A DNA stretch of 64,000 nt, from NCBI GenBank assembly GCA_934153945.1, contig CAKPFM010000002.1, forward strand, positions 82,305 to 146,304, written 5' to 3'. The notes under the pieces were generated by a model. The model made no database searches and was not told the origin of the DNA. It worked only from the letters and a program-made list of their open reading frames with translations. Shown in pieces: positions 27,127-37,250 of this stretch. The stretch comes from an uncultured Bacilli bacterium. Lineage in GTDB: Bacteria; Bacillota_I; Bacilli_A; RF39; UBA660. Every line of letters starts with the position of its first letter. Positions within the stretch are counted from its first letter, which is position 1. A program made the position numbers and the translations under genes.

Positions 27127-27134
27127 GGTGGCGA
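27127..27134 (+). repeat. Right attachment-site core
   Basis: GGTGGCGA identical to the left core. From here to 28053 the sequence is the amidase gene again and is in frame with codon 88 of the left part. Confidence 0.85.
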
Positions 27135-28053
27135 TGGTGCTGAAGTAATATATGCACTTCGTAATAATAATAAATTATCCAACTTAATTTTAGCTAATTT
27201 TGAAAAGGTTGGTCAAAACGTAAGAGATGCATATCAAAGAAGACTACCAAGTGACACTTCTAAAGACTACTATTTTATACATCGAAACACAGGTAATACA
27301 GAGGCAATCATAGTAGAATATGGATTCCTAGATAGTACATTAGATGATCCAGAACAACTAAAAAATGACTATAGAACATTAACACAAGCAGTAGTGGATG
27401 CTATCTTAGAATACATTGGATATTCACAAGACAAAAATGTATATACAGTAAAAAGTGGTGACTCATTATGGGCAATTGCTAAAAGGTATGGTATAACAGT
27501 TGATGAACTAAAAAGAGCAAACAACTTAACAAGTAACACATTATCAATAGGTCAAAAACTAACAATACCATCAAAAGAAACTGTAACGCCATCACAAGAT
27601 TATACTTTATATACAGTAAAATCAGGAGACAATCTATATTCAATAGCTAGAAGGTATGGCCTAACAATGAATGAACTAATGGAATATAACAACCTAGGAA
27701 CAACTTTACTAAGTATCGGTCAAGTGTTAAAAATACCAACAAAACAAACTATAACACCATCAGAAACAACATATGTTGTAAAAAGTGGAGATAGTTTATA
27801 CTCTATAGCTCGAAAATATAATACAACAGTAAATGATTTAATGAAATATAATAATTTAACAAGTAACTTACTAAGTATTGGTCAAACTTTAAAAATACCT
27901 ACTTCAGAATCCACTATAACAAGTTACACAGTAAAAAGTGGTGACACATTATACTCAATAGCTAGAAAATACAATACAACCGTAGACGAAATAAAAAGAA
28001 AAAATAACCTAACAAGTAATACCTTATCAATAGGTCAAACACTAATAATATAA
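27127..28053 (+). pseudogene. Amidase 3' part with four LysM repeats (disconnected)
   Basis: Starting at the core, the frame reads GGDGAEVIYALRNNNKL, then NTGNTEAIIVEYGFLDS with the catalytic glutamate, which completes an Amidase_3 domain. Four LysM peptidoglycan-binding repeats follow (each near YTVKSGDSLYSIARKY ... LSIGQTLKIP) joined by Thr/Ser/Pro linkers. An ATG at 27394 opens a 219-aa LysM-only frame but has no ribosome site. The gene is split from its start by the element. The intact enzyme would cleave the stem peptide from peptidoglycan. No signal peptide is seen in the rebuilt protein. A bidirectional terminator follows. Confidence 0.9.
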
Positions 28054-28054
28054 A

Positions 28055-28082
28055 AAAACTTTTCAAATCTGAAAAGTTTTTT
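28055..28082. terminator. Bidirectional terminator between convergent genes
   Basis: AAAACTTTTC / GAAAAGTTTT with a 6-nt loop, A- and T-flanked, between the LysM part and the hydrolase gene. Confidence 0.8.
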
Positions 28083-28506
28083 AATGTAATGCTTTACAAA
28101 CTCCAGGATCGGGTTTATAAAAACAATGACTCTTATATCTACCAGCTAAATCTTGGCCATACCAAACAGCTTTACAAGTATCATTACCACTAGGAGCATA
28201 AAACCATAAAGCGTTAGTAGCAGGATGAAAATATTCCCCTCTAATAACTCTTTCAGCTAAATTCTTTTCCTTTGTAGTAGGATTAGAAAAAAACAAAGAA
28301 CTACTAGTACTAGAAAACTGATTAGGTTGATAAATAACATCAGTAATAGTATTAACATCCTTAAAAGTTAAACAATCACTAATACCTCTATTAACAACAA
28401 CATTACCTACCATCAACATACCTAAATTGCCTTCACCAATAGCTTCAGCTCTCATAATTCTAGCTAATAATTCTTTCTCTTTGGTAGTACTTTTAATAAT
28501 TCCCAT
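28081..28506 (-). CDS. SleB/CwlJ-type cell wall hydrolase
   Basis: 141 aa. LLARIMRAEAIGEGNLGMLM with the catalytic-type glutamate, VGNVVVNR, ITDVIYQPNQFSST and NALWFYAPSGN match the Hydrolase_2 family, which includes spore cortex-lytic SleB and CwlJ. No signal peptide is visible; CwlJ also lacks one. In a non-sporulating host it would be a general peptidoglycan lytic enzyme. It is convergent with the amidase gene. Confidence 0.85.
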   Translation of the reverse strand: MGIIKSTTKEKELLARIMRAEAIGEGNLGMLMVGNVVVNRGISDCLTFKDVNTITDVIYQPNQFSSTSSSLFFSNPTTKEKNLAERVIRGEYFHPATNALWFYAPSGNDTCKAVWYGQDLAGRYKSHCFYKPDPGVCKALH

Positions 28507-28565
28507 AAAATCACCTAAAATATTATATGAAATAAACCTTGTAATTTACCAAAAAATTGGTATAA

Positions 28566-29702
<1,137 letters not shown>

Positions 29703-29732
29703 AAATATCTCTTTTTTTGAGATATTTTTTTA
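29703..29732 (+). terminator. Terminator after tgt
   Basis: AAATATCTC / GAGATATTT with a 7-T loop, followed by Ts. Confidence 0.75.
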
Positions 29733-29745
29733 ATAATTAAATAAA

Positions 29746-30108
29746 CTATGATTTATTTTTATTAATACCAATAATACTACCAGTAGTAGATAATGTAAGC
29801 AATATTAAATAATACAAGATATTTTTAATTTCAAAACTATTTTTAAATATTAAATTTAAAATAAATATTATAATGAGTAAAATACCTGAAAATTTTATAC
29901 CTTCTAACCAACCTTTTTGTTTACTTCTTTTACCAATTTCAAATCCACCAATAAAGAAACCAATACAAGGAATAATAATTTCTAAAATAGTTAAAAATCC
30001 ATGTTTAATAATACCTATATAATTAAATATTGTAACTAAGAATGTTAAAACTATAATAATAGAGACAGTGTACAATAAACCAAAACCAATTTTTTTTAAA
30101 TAATCCAT
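29746..30108 (-). CDS. TIGR04086-type membrane protein
   Basis: 120 aa from the ATG at 30108 (AGGTGAT site); a longer frame to 30162 has no site. Four membrane segments with the charged loop GKRSKQKGWLEGIKFSG after the second, as in the YrzE/TIGR04086 group of small Firmicutes membrane proteins of unknown function. Divergent from the DUF421 gene. Confidence 0.65.
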   Translation of the reverse strand: MDYLKKIGFGLLYTVSIIIVLTFLVTIFNYIGIIKHGFLTILEIIIPCIGFFIGGFEIGKRSKQKGWLEGIKFSGILLIIIFILNLIFKNSFEIKNILYYLILLTLSTTGSIIGINKNKS

Positions 30109-30180
30109 AATATCACCTAAATAAAAATATGTTTTTTGAATAAAAAATATACATACTGACATAATAAAATAGGTGATAAA

Positions 30181-30810
30181 ATGTACTTTATATTAATATT
30201 TAAAACTTTCACATTATATGTATTTATTATTTTAGTATATAGGATAATGGGTAAAAAAGAAGTAAGTGAATTAGGAATAAGTGATTTAATAGTAACAATT
30301 TTAATAGCAGAACTAGCTGCTCTATCTATAGAAGAAACCGATAGATCATTACTTATATCAATAGTACCTATTTTAGTTTTAGTCACATCTGAAATGTTTA
30401 TAAGTTATATAAGCTTAAAAAATAATAAAATAAGAAGATTTATAGATGGACATCCTAGTGTAATAATTAAAAATGGTAAGGTTAGATTTAGTGTTATGAG
30501 TAAATTAAGATATACTTTAGATGATTTAGTTTTAGAATTAAGAAACAAAGGAATAAAAAGTATCGAGGATGTAGATTATGCCGTACTAGAAACAACAGGA
30601 GATTTATCTGTATTTCAAAATACTAAAGATTATCCACTACCAATAATATTAGATGGTAAAGTCGATTTAAATAGCTTGAAAGAAATAAATAAAAATGAAG
30701 TATGGCTATCAAATCTACTAAAAAAGAAAAATATAAAATTAGAAAACATATTTTATGCATTTTATACTAAGAAAAAAACATACATCATTGAGAAAAAAGA
30801 TTTAGAATAA
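30181..30810 (+). CDS. DUF421 (YetF-like) membrane protein
   Basis: 209 aa. Three N-terminal membrane segments with the hallmark YRIMGKKEVSELGISDLIVTILIAELAA are followed by a cytoplasmic domain (GHPSVIIKNGKV; RNKGIKSIEDVDYAVLETTGDLSVF). The family is widespread in Firmicutes and was long of unknown function; YetF and YdfS affect spore or envelope properties in Bacillus. Confidence 0.85.
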   Translation: MYFILIFKTFTLYVFIILVYRIMGKKEVSELGISDLIVTILIAELAALSIEETDRSLLISIVPILVLVTSEMFISYISLKNNKIRRFIDGHPSVIIKNGKVRFSVMSKLRYTLDDLVLELRNKGIKSIEDVDYAVLETTGDLSVFQNTKDYPLPIILDGKVDLNSLKEINKNEVWLSNLLKKKNIKLENIFYAFYTKKKTYIIEKKDLE

Positions 30811-30987
30811 TTATTTGAAAAACTGATTATATAATTTAATCTTTTCATCAAAATTAGTTAACAATAACATTTTAGCTAAAATATCTAACTTACAATGAAT
30901 ACTATCTAATTCGAATAAAATTTCATCATCTGTTTCTTCACTATTCAAGAAAAAATTATTAAAATCGTCTAAACTGTGAAAACTCAT
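30811..30987 (-). CDS. Small acidic protein (58 aa), unknown
   Basis: A minus-strand frame with an excellent ribosome site (AAAGGAGGTAAAGT then ATG). It begins MSFHSLDDFNNFFLNSEETD and ends with a helical stretch (HCKLDILAKMLLLTNFDEKI). Its stop abuts the stop of the DUF421 gene. No family is recognised. Confidence 0.6.
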   Translation of the reverse strand: MSFHSLDDFNNFFLNSEETDDEILFELDSIHCKLDILAKMLLLTNFDEKIKLYNQFFK

Positions 30988-31109
30988 ACTTTACCTCCTT
31001 TCATATAATAACATAGCGTCTTTTATCAAAATGACCTGAAAAAAATTTAAAAAAAGTTTAATTTACAACTAAAATTATTAATGTTATAATTATATTGCGA
31101 GGTAGTTTT

Positions 31110-32006
31110 ATGGAAAAATTAATTATAGGAAGTCATGTATCTTTTAAAAAAGATGATCAAATAGTAGGGAGTATAAAGGAAGCATTAAGTTATGGAGCTA
31201 ATACATTTATGTTTTATACGGGTGCTCCTCAAAATACCAAAAGAGAAAAAATAAATTTAGAACTAGTAGAAGAAGGAAAAAAATTAATGGAACAAAATGG
31301 AATAGATTACAACAATGTAATTATTCATGCTCCATATATTATTAATTTTGCTAATGCTAATAACATGGATTTTAATATTCATTTTTTAAAGGAAGAAATA
31401 AAAAGAGTAGAAGAATTAGGATTTAATAAACTAGTACTTCATCCAGGAAGTCATGTTGGAATAGGTGTGGAACAAGGCTTAAAAAACATAATAGAAAGTT
31501 TAAATTATGTTTTAGAAAGTGATAACGGTGTAGATATTTGTTTAGAAACAATGGCTGGAAAAGGTACAGAACTTGCTACATCTTTTGAACAAATTAAAGA
31601 AATTATCGATGGATGTAATAATAGTCATGTAAAGGTTTGTTTAGATACATGCCACATAAATGATGCTGGATATGATTTAAATGATTTTGACAAAGTTTTA
31701 AGTGATTTTGACAAAATTATAGGATTAGATAAATTAGCTTGTATTCATGTAAATGACAGTAAAAATGTAATAGGAGCACACAAAGATAGGCATGAAAACA
31801 TTGGTTTTGGAACAATAGGATTTGATAATTTAATGAAAATTATATATCATCCTTTACTTGTTAATATTCCTAAGATATTAGAAACTCCATATGTAGATAG
31901 TGATACAAAATCAAGAGTTTATGCGCCATATAAAGAAGAAATAGAAATGATAAGAAATAAAAAATTTAATGACAATTTAATTAATGAAATAAAAAATAAG
32001 TCCTAA
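31110..32006 (+). CDS. nfo: Endonuclease IV (AP endonuclease)
   Basis: 298 aa from ATG 31110 (GAGG site; TATAAT at 31085-31090). TIM-barrel metal ligands are present: IGSHVSF, VIIHAPYIINFAN, LVLHPGSHVG, ICLETMAGKG, VCLDTCHINDAGYD, CIHVNDSKN with HKDRHENIG, and LETPY. It cuts the backbone 5' to abasic sites using three zinc ions. The length matches the bacterial family. Confidence 0.95.
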   Translation: MEKLIIGSHVSFKKDDQIVGSIKEALSYGANTFMFYTGAPQNTKREKINLELVEEGKKLMEQNGIDYNNVIIHAPYIINFANANNMDFNIHFLKEEIKRVEELGFNKLVLHPGSHVGIGVEQGLKNIIESLNYVLESDNGVDICLETMAGKGTELATSFEQIKEIIDGCNNSHVKVCLDTCHINDAGYDLNDFDKVLSDFDKIIGLDKLACIHVNDSKNVIGAHKDRHENIGFGTIGFDNLMKIIYHPLLVNIPKILETPYVDSDTKSRVYAPYKEEIEMIRNKKFNDNLINEIKNKS

Positions 32007-32014
32007 AATTGGAC

Positions 32015-32272
32015 TTACATATTGAATTTGTTTTTATATAGAAGAATTAAATCTTCTATTTTTTTTAACTTTTCCACAGGAAAATTATTTTTGTATTTAT
32101 TTAAAATAATTTTATAATCATCAAAAACAATAGTTTTCCACTCATTTTTAATGGCATTATAAATAATATCCACTTCATTACTAGATAATTCAACATTATT
32201 TAAAGAAGCAAATTTTAAAATATCTTCTTTAGTTAACATATCCACATATTTTTTTATAAACATTTCTTTCAT
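32015..32272 (-). CDS. DUF2624-like small protein
   Basis: 85 aa, helical: MFIKKYVDMLTKEDILKFAS then VELSSNEVDIIYNAIKN and ILLYKNKF. This pattern resembles YqfT (DUF2624), which lies next to nfo (yqfS) in Bacillus subtilis. Here it is beside nfo but on the opposite strand. A hairpin (AAGTCC / GGACTT, near 31999-32017) sits between the two stops. Function is unknown. Confidence 0.5.
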   Translation of the reverse strand: MKEMFIKKYVDMLTKEDILKFASLNNVELSSNEVDIIYNAIKNEWKTIVFDDYKIILNKYKNNFPVEKLKKIEDLILLYKNKFNM

Positions 32273-32339
32273 TACATCACCTAATCTAGTATATGCATAA
32301 GAAACTTAAAAATAAGTAAAATAATATAAGGAGGTAAAT

Positions 32340-32930
32340 ATGTACTTAAAAGAAAACTTAGATTATGAAACTTTAGAACCAACTATAAGTGATGAAACAT
32401 TATATGTGCACTATAATAAACACTATTTAAATTATCTAAAAAATTTAAACAATCTATTAGGAAATGCTAATTATGATAAAGTTTATTTAGCTAAAAATAT
32501 TGATGTAATACCACTTGAAAAAAGAAATAACGTTTTATATAACTTAGGTGGAGTATTAAATCATGAATTATATTTTAAAATATTAGGTGGTAATGGAATA
32601 CCTAATGGTGAAATATTAAAAAAAATCAATGAAGATTTTGGAAGTTTTGAAAATTTTCAAAAAGAATTAATAGAAAAATCTAAAAAAGTAGTAGGTTCAG
32701 GATATACATTCCTAGTACTAAAAAATAACAAATTAGAAATAATGTTATTATCAAATCAGGAAACACCATATAGTTATGGTTATACTCCTATTATTGCACT
32801 TGATTTATGGGAACATGCATATTATTTAGATTATTTAAATAATCGTAATACATATGTAGAAAATATATTAAAAATAATTGATTATAATAAAGTAAATGAA
32901 ATCTACAAAAAAGCAAAAGAAACAAATTAA
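32340..32930 (+). CDS. Superoxide dismutase, Fe/Mn family
   Basis: 196 aa. Metal ligands are found in YVHYNKHYLNYLKNLN (first His), LNHELYFKIL (second His) and ALDLWEHAYYLDY (Asp and His). It lacks the usual LPxLPYxxxALEP opening but keeps LDYETLEPTIS. It dismutates superoxide in the cytoplasm. Metal preference cannot be read safely from the sequence. AAGGAGG site at 32328. Its last 35 nt overlap the PBP gene. Confidence 0.9.
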   Translation: MYLKENLDYETLEPTISDETLYVHYNKHYLNYLKNLNNLLGNANYDKVYLAKNIDVIPLEKRNNVLYNLGGVLNHELYFKILGGNGIPNGEILKKINEDFGSFENFQKELIEKSKKVVGSGYTFLVLKNNKLEIMLLSNQETPYSYGYTPIIALDLWEHAYYLDYLNNRNTYVENILKIIDYNKVNEIYKKAKETN

Positions 32931-34923
32931 ACCATATAGAGAAGCAATAATAAAAAAAAGATATAATGTATTATTAATACTAGTTATTGTAGCTTTTTTA
33001 GTACTAATAATTAAACTATTTTATGTACAAATTTTATCAACCGATGAATATAAATTAAAATTAGATAAATTAACAAATATAAAAGTTTATGGGGCAACTG
33101 CTCCAAGAGGAAGAATATATGATAGGTTTGGAAGAATAATTGTTGATAATAAACCAAATAAAGTAATATCATATAAAAAACAAAATATAAGTACGCAAGA
33201 AGAAATAAAAATAGCTTATAAATTATCAGAGATGATTGATTTAAATTACAATATTACCGATTCAAATTTAAGGTCATTTTGGTTAAAATTACATAAAGAA
33301 GATGGTAATAATAAAATAACCGAAGAAGAGTGGAATGAATATAAGTTTAGACATATTACTGCTAGCGAAATAGAAAAAATGAAACTTGATAGAATAACAG
33401 AAGAAGAACTAAATACTTTGACAGAACAGGATAAAAAAGCTTCTTGCATATATTATTTAATGAATAAAGGATATAGTAGTGAGGAAAAAATAATTAAAAA
33501 TAAAAATGTAACAGATGAAGAATATGCTCTTATTGCTATTTCTAATATAAAAGGTGTAGAAGCAAGATTAGATTGGGAAAGAGAATATGTATATGGTACA
33601 ACTTTTAAGTCAATTTTAGGAACAGTAACTAATAGTAGTGGGCTTCCTTATGAATTAAAAGATTACTATTTAGAAAAAGGTTATAGTTTGAGTGATAGAG
33701 TAGGAAGTAGTTACTTAGAATATGAGTATGACGATTATTTAAAGGGTAAAAAAGACTTATATGAAATAAATAAATTTGGAGAAAAGGTACTCATAGAAAA
33801 GGGAAGTAAAGGTAATGATTTATATTTAACTATTGATATAGAATTACAAAGACAAATAGAAAATATATTAGAAGAAGAAATTTTAAAAGCAAAAAATGAA
33901 AAATATACAGATTACTATAATAGAGCTTTTGTAATAGTAACAAATCCAAATACTGGTGAGATACTAGCAATGGCAGGAAAACAAATAGTATATGATAACG
34001 ATAATTATAAGTTTTATGATTATACAGTAGGAAATATTACTTCTCCTGTAACTGTAGGTTCAGTTATAAAAGGAGCATCACAAGCTACAGGATACTTGTA
34101 TGGAGGTTTAAAAATAGGCGAAACAAGAACTGATAAATGTGTTAAAATAGCGTCAACTCCACTTAAATGTTCTTGGAAATACTTAGGGGTATTAGATGAT
34201 ATAAAAGCTTTAAAGTATTCATCAAACACATATCAATTTTATACAGCAATGAAAGTAGCTGGATTAAATTATTATTATAATACGCCATTTAAAATAGATG
34301 AAACTCCATTTACTAAGTATAGAACGACTTTTAATATGTTTGGATTAGGCGTAAAAACAGGAATAGATTTACCTATAGAAAGTAGTGGTCAAATAGGGAA
34401 AAATGACAATGGTGGATTATTACTTGACTTCTCAATTGGTCAATATGATACGTATACACCACTACAATTGTCACAATATGTTGGTAGTATAGCAACAGGT
34501 TATAGAATACAACCATATTTATTAAAAGAAGTAAAAAATAATGAAACAACTATATTTGAAAATAAAACAACTGTATTAAATACAATAGATTTAGACTATA
34601 CTTATTTAGATAGAATTAGGCAAGGTTTTATCAGTGTTATGGAATATGGTGGTACAGGAGCAGGCTACATGTTATTAAAAAGATTACCAGCAGGTAAAAC
34701 AGGAACAAGTCAAAGTTTTTTAGATACTGACTTAGATGGGCTAATAGATACTGAAACAATAACTAATACTTTTGTTGGTTACGCTCCATATAATAATCCA
34801 ACAGTAACTTTTACAGTAGTGTCACCAGATGTCGCATATCCTAACAGTAATGGAGATCAAAGCTATGTAAATAGAAGAATTGCTAAAAAAGTAAGTGAAG
34901 CATATTTTACTTTATACAACTAA
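32896..34923 (+). CDS. Class B penicillin-binding protein (PBP2-like transpeptidase)
   Basis: 675 aa. A cytoplasmic basic tail and one membrane anchor (about 24-46) lead into the dimerisation domain (GATAPRGRIYDRFGRIIVDN) with an inserted helical part rich in Glu/Lys. The transpeptidase domain follows with SxxK in GSVIKGAS (about S389), SxN in YSSNTYQFY (about 441) and KTGT in AGKTGTSQSF (about 600). It cross-links peptidoglycan with a SEDS partner in elongation or division; which one is not clear. The start lies inside the SOD gene, in another frame, without a good ribosome site, so translation may be coupled. Confidence 0.9.
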   Translation: MKSTKKQKKQIKPYREAIIKKRYNVLLILVIVAFLVLIIKLFYVQILSTDEYKLKLDKLTNIKVYGATAPRGRIYDRFGRIIVDNKPNKVISYKKQNISTQEEIKIAYKLSEMIDLNYNITDSNLRSFWLKLHKEDGNNKITEEEWNEYKFRHITASEIEKMKLDRITEEELNTLTEQDKKASCIYYLMNKGYSSEEKIIKNKNVTDEEYALIAISNIKGVEARLDWEREYVYGTTFKSILGTVTNSSGLPYELKDYYLEKGYSLSDRVGSSYLEYEYDDYLKGKKDLYEINKFGEKVLIEKGSKGNDLYLTIDIELQRQIENILEEEILKAKNEKYTDYYNRAFVIVTNPNTGEILAMAGKQIVYDNDNYKFYDYTVGNITSPVTVGSVIKGASQATGYLYGGLKIGETRTDKCVKIASTPLKCSWKYLGVLDDIKALKYSSNTYQFYTAMKVAGLNYYYNTPFKIDETPFTKYRTTFNMFGLGVKTGIDLPIESSGQIGKNDNGGLLLDFSIGQYDTYTPLQLSQYVGSIATGYRIQPYLLKEVKNNETTIFENKTTVLNTIDLDYTYLDRIRQGFISVMEYGGTGAGYMLLKRLPAGKTGTSQSFLDTDLDGLIDTETITNTFVGYAPYNNPTVTFTVVSPDVAYPNSNGDQSYVNRRIAKKVSEAYFTLYN

Positions 34924-35032
34924 TGTGATATAATATTTACGAATTAATGTTAAAAAATATTAAAAAACTTTGCATTTTTAAATATTATTTGATATTATAT
35001 TGATAATGCTTTAAAAAAAGGAGGAGTTTTAC

Positions 35033-35200
35033 ATGGCAAAAAAAGGAGAAGCTAGAGAAAGAATCACTTTAGCATGTACTAGTTGTAAAGAAAAAAATTA
35101 TCGTACTGAAAAAAATAAAAGAAATACAACTGAACGTTTAGAAATCAATAAATTTTGTAAAAAATGTGGTAAACATACTGCTCATAAAGAAGAAAAATAA
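35033..35200 (+). CDS. rpmG: 50S ribosomal protein L33
   Basis: 55 aa. [19 protein letters not shown] and [13 protein letters not shown] give the C-x2-C ... C-x2-C zinc-ribbon form of L33, with AAAGGAGGAG upstream. Bacilli often hold several L33 copies; this is the zinc-binding type. Confidence 0.93.
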   Translation: MAKKGEARERITLACTSCKEKNYRTEKNKRNTTERLEINKFCKKCGKHTAHKEEK

Positions 35201-35260
35201 TTATTAAATTAAATAAACTTAATAGGAAATAATTCCTATTTTTGTTAGAAGGAGGAAAAT

Positions 35261-35818
35261 ATGATAGAAGTAAACGATATCAAAAATGGTATGACTTTAA
35301 TCATTGAAGGAAACTTATACCAAGTAGTTGAATTCTTACACGTTAAACCAGGTAAAGGTTCTGCTTTTATGAAAACTAAATTAAAAAATTTAAGAACTGG
35401 TGGTACAGTAGAAAGAACATTCAATACAAACGTTAAATTTGAAAAAGCAAACATTAAAAGAAGTAGTGTACAATATCTATACAATACTGGAGATATGTAC
35501 TATTTCATGAATATGGAATCATATGAACAATTAGAATTAACTGCTGACCAAGTTGGTGATGATAAATATTATCTAATCGAAAATATGATGGTTGATGTTG
35601 TTCAATATGAAGGTGAATTACTAGGATTAAATTTACCAGATAAAATTGAATTTACTGTAACTCAAACTGAACCAGCTGTAAAAGGTAATACTACAAATAA
35701 TGCTCAAAAAGATGCATATGTAGAAACAGGATTATTAGTAAGAGTTCCATTATTTATTGAACAAGGTGAAAAGATACTTGTTACAACAGCTGATGGAAAA
35801 TATTCATCAAGAGCTTAA
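35261..35818 (+). CDS. efp: Translation elongation factor P
   Basis: 185 aa. KOW-like domain 1 (DIKNGMTLIIEGNLYQVVEF), the modification loop KPGKGSAFMKTKLKN with the apical Lys, and OB domains 2 and 3 (VQYEGELLGLNLPDKIEFTV; GLLVRVPLFIEQGEKI). It relieves ribosome stalling at polyproline. GGAGGAAAAT site. Confidence 0.95.
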   Translation: MIEVNDIKNGMTLIIEGNLYQVVEFLHVKPGKGSAFMKTKLKNLRTGGTVERTFNTNVKFEKANIKRSSVQYLYNTGDMYYFMNMESYEQLELTADQVGDDKYYLIENMMVDVVQYEGELLGLNLPDKIEFTVTQTEPAVKGNTTNNAQKDAYVETGLLVRVPLFIEQGEKILVTTADGKYSSRA

Positions 35819-35844
35819 TTGCTCTTTTTGTTTAAGGATGACTT

Positions 35845-36351
35845 ATGGAAGAAGTAATATGTATAAATAATGCTTGTAACGAAAAAATATATGTAAAAGG
35901 TGATAGAGTAGGAAATTACATAAGTGTATTAGAATCAGGATATATTATACTCAAAGATGGAACTTTTGTAATTTTAAGTGAAAATCATGGAGAAAGTTTG
36001 ACTGATTTTTATTTCTCATATCATAGTAATTTAATTAAAACAAATAATTTTACTACATTTGATGCTATACCAAATCTATCAAAAGATGGCTTTGTTGTTT
36101 TTATTGGTACTAAAAGGAATAAAGTTAAACAAAATTCAAATAATTTTGGTTTTGCTATAATGCATTTTCCTGAAAGTTTAACAGATGAACAAAAAATTGC
36201 ATGTAGAAAATTATTAGATACCAATTACCAAATATTAAATCCTAACTTAAAAAAGTTAAATATAGAATATGGTTGTGGAGATAATATTAGAATTGAATAT
36301 ACAGAAGAAGAAGTAAATAAAATGTTACAAGTAAGAGCAAAAAAATTATAA
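35845..36351 (+). CDS. Uncharacterised 168-aa protein
   Basis: Begins 26 nt after efp, probably in the same transcript. The N-terminal part is beta-rich (EVICINNACNEKIYVKGDRV; YIILKDGTFVILSEN) and the C-terminal part helical (LTDEQKIACRKLLDTNY; TEEEVNKMLQVRAKKL). No signal peptide or membrane segment. Not recognised. Confidence 0.6.
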   Translation: MEEVICINNACNEKIYVKGDRVGNYISVLESGYIILKDGTFVILSENHGESLTDFYFSYHSNLIKTNNFTTFDAIPNLSKDGFVVFIGTKRNKVKQNSNNFGFAIMHFPESLTDEQKIACRKLLDTNYQILNPNLKKLNIEYGCGDNIRIEYTEEEVNKMLQVRAKKL

Positions 36352-36427
36352 GTATAGATTATAAATGTAAATTCTATACTTTTTTTTTATAAAAAATTAT
36401 GTTATATTAATTCTTGGAAGTGATGCT

Positions 36428-37162
36428 ATGAATAAAACAGTATTAGTAACAGGTGCAGGAACTGGAATAGGAGCAGCAACTGCTATAATGTTTGCTAAAA
36501 ATGGTTATGATGTAATAATCCATTATAACAAAAGTTATGAAGAAGCTTTAAAAGTAGATGAAGAATGTAAAAAGTATGGAATAGACACTTTACTTGTAAA
36601 AGCTGATATAGCAAATGAACTAGAAATAAAAGAAATGATTGATAAAATTTTAATTAAATATTCTAAAATTGATGTCTTAATAAACAATGCTGGTATAGCA
36701 ATAGACACTTTATTTAGTGATAAAACAAAAGAAAATTTTATGAAAACTTTAGAAGTAAATTTAGTTGGAACTTTTTTAGTATCAAAATATGTATCTGAAA
36801 TAATGTTAAAAAATAAATATGGTAGAATAATAAATATATCTTCAACTAATGGAATAGATAAATATTTTCCTATGTGTTTAGATTATGATGCGTCAAAAGC
36901 AGGTATTATATCTTTAACACATAATTTAGCATTACAATTGAAACCATACATAAATGTTAATTGTATAGCACCAGGATGGATAGGTACAGAAAATGAACTA
37001 AAAGATGTTGACTTGGAATATATAAAAAGTGAAGAAGAAAAAATATTTGTTGGAAGAATTGGTAAACCAGATGAAGTAGCTTCCTTAGCGTTTTTTCTAG
37101 CAAGTAAAGAGGCAGATTATATTAATAATGAAGTAATTAAAATAGATGGCGGAATGTACTAG
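36428..37162 (+). CDS. Short-chain dehydrogenase/reductase, FabG-like
   Basis: 244 aa. Rossmann signature VTGAGTGIGAATA, NNAGIA, catalytic Ser in INISSTNG and YDASKAG (YxxxK), with a PGWIGTE loop. Closest in form to 3-oxoacyl-ACP reductases, which use NADPH in fatty acid elongation, but no fab gene is adjacent, so the substrate is uncertain. Ribosome site GGAAGTGAT. Confidence 0.85.
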   Translation: MNKTVLVTGAGTGIGAATAIMFAKNGYDVIIHYNKSYEEALKVDEECKKYGIDTLLVKADIANELEIKEMIDKILIKYSKIDVLINNAGIAIDTLFSDKTKENFMKTLEVNLVGTFLVSKYVSEIMLKNKYGRIINISSTNGIDKYFPMCLDYDASKAGIISLTHNLALQLKPYINVNCIAPGWIGTENELKDVDLEYIKSEEEKIFVGRIGKPDEVASLAFFLASKEADYINNEVIKIDGGMY

Positions 37163-37250
37163 CCATCTATTTTTGTAAAATTATGTACAATGTTAAATTT
37201 AAAATGAAAAATACAATAAAATTATTGTATTATTAAACTAGAGGTGGATT

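Larger units (their letters stand above)
14236..27134. mobile_element. Integrative element of 12.9 kb with a serine recombinase and a defence cargo
   Basis: Bounded by the direct repeat GGTGGCGA at 14236-14243 and 27127-27134, and inserted in frame inside an amidase/LysM gene that is rebuilt exactly by its removal. Gene content in order: helicase-nuclease, hsdM, hsdS, HEPN protein, hsdR, phased A-tract array, structured leader, ribbon-helix-helix-like and HTH regulators, two tiny ORFs, a 554-aa large serine recombinase and a 188-aa membrane protein. No relaxase, conjugation or phage structural gene is present, so transfer would need help from another element. Serine recombinases commonly integrate into coding sequence with a short shared core, which fits. 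Confidence 0.9.

Noticed and set aside
14236..27134. Prophage or conjugative transposon
   Set aside because: No phage structural, lysis, relaxase or type IV secretion genes are present; only recombinase, regulators and cargo.
27394..28053. Independent LysM-only gene
   Set aside because: The ATG has no ribosome site and the frame continues upstream in the amidase domain; it is the 3' part of the interrupted gene.
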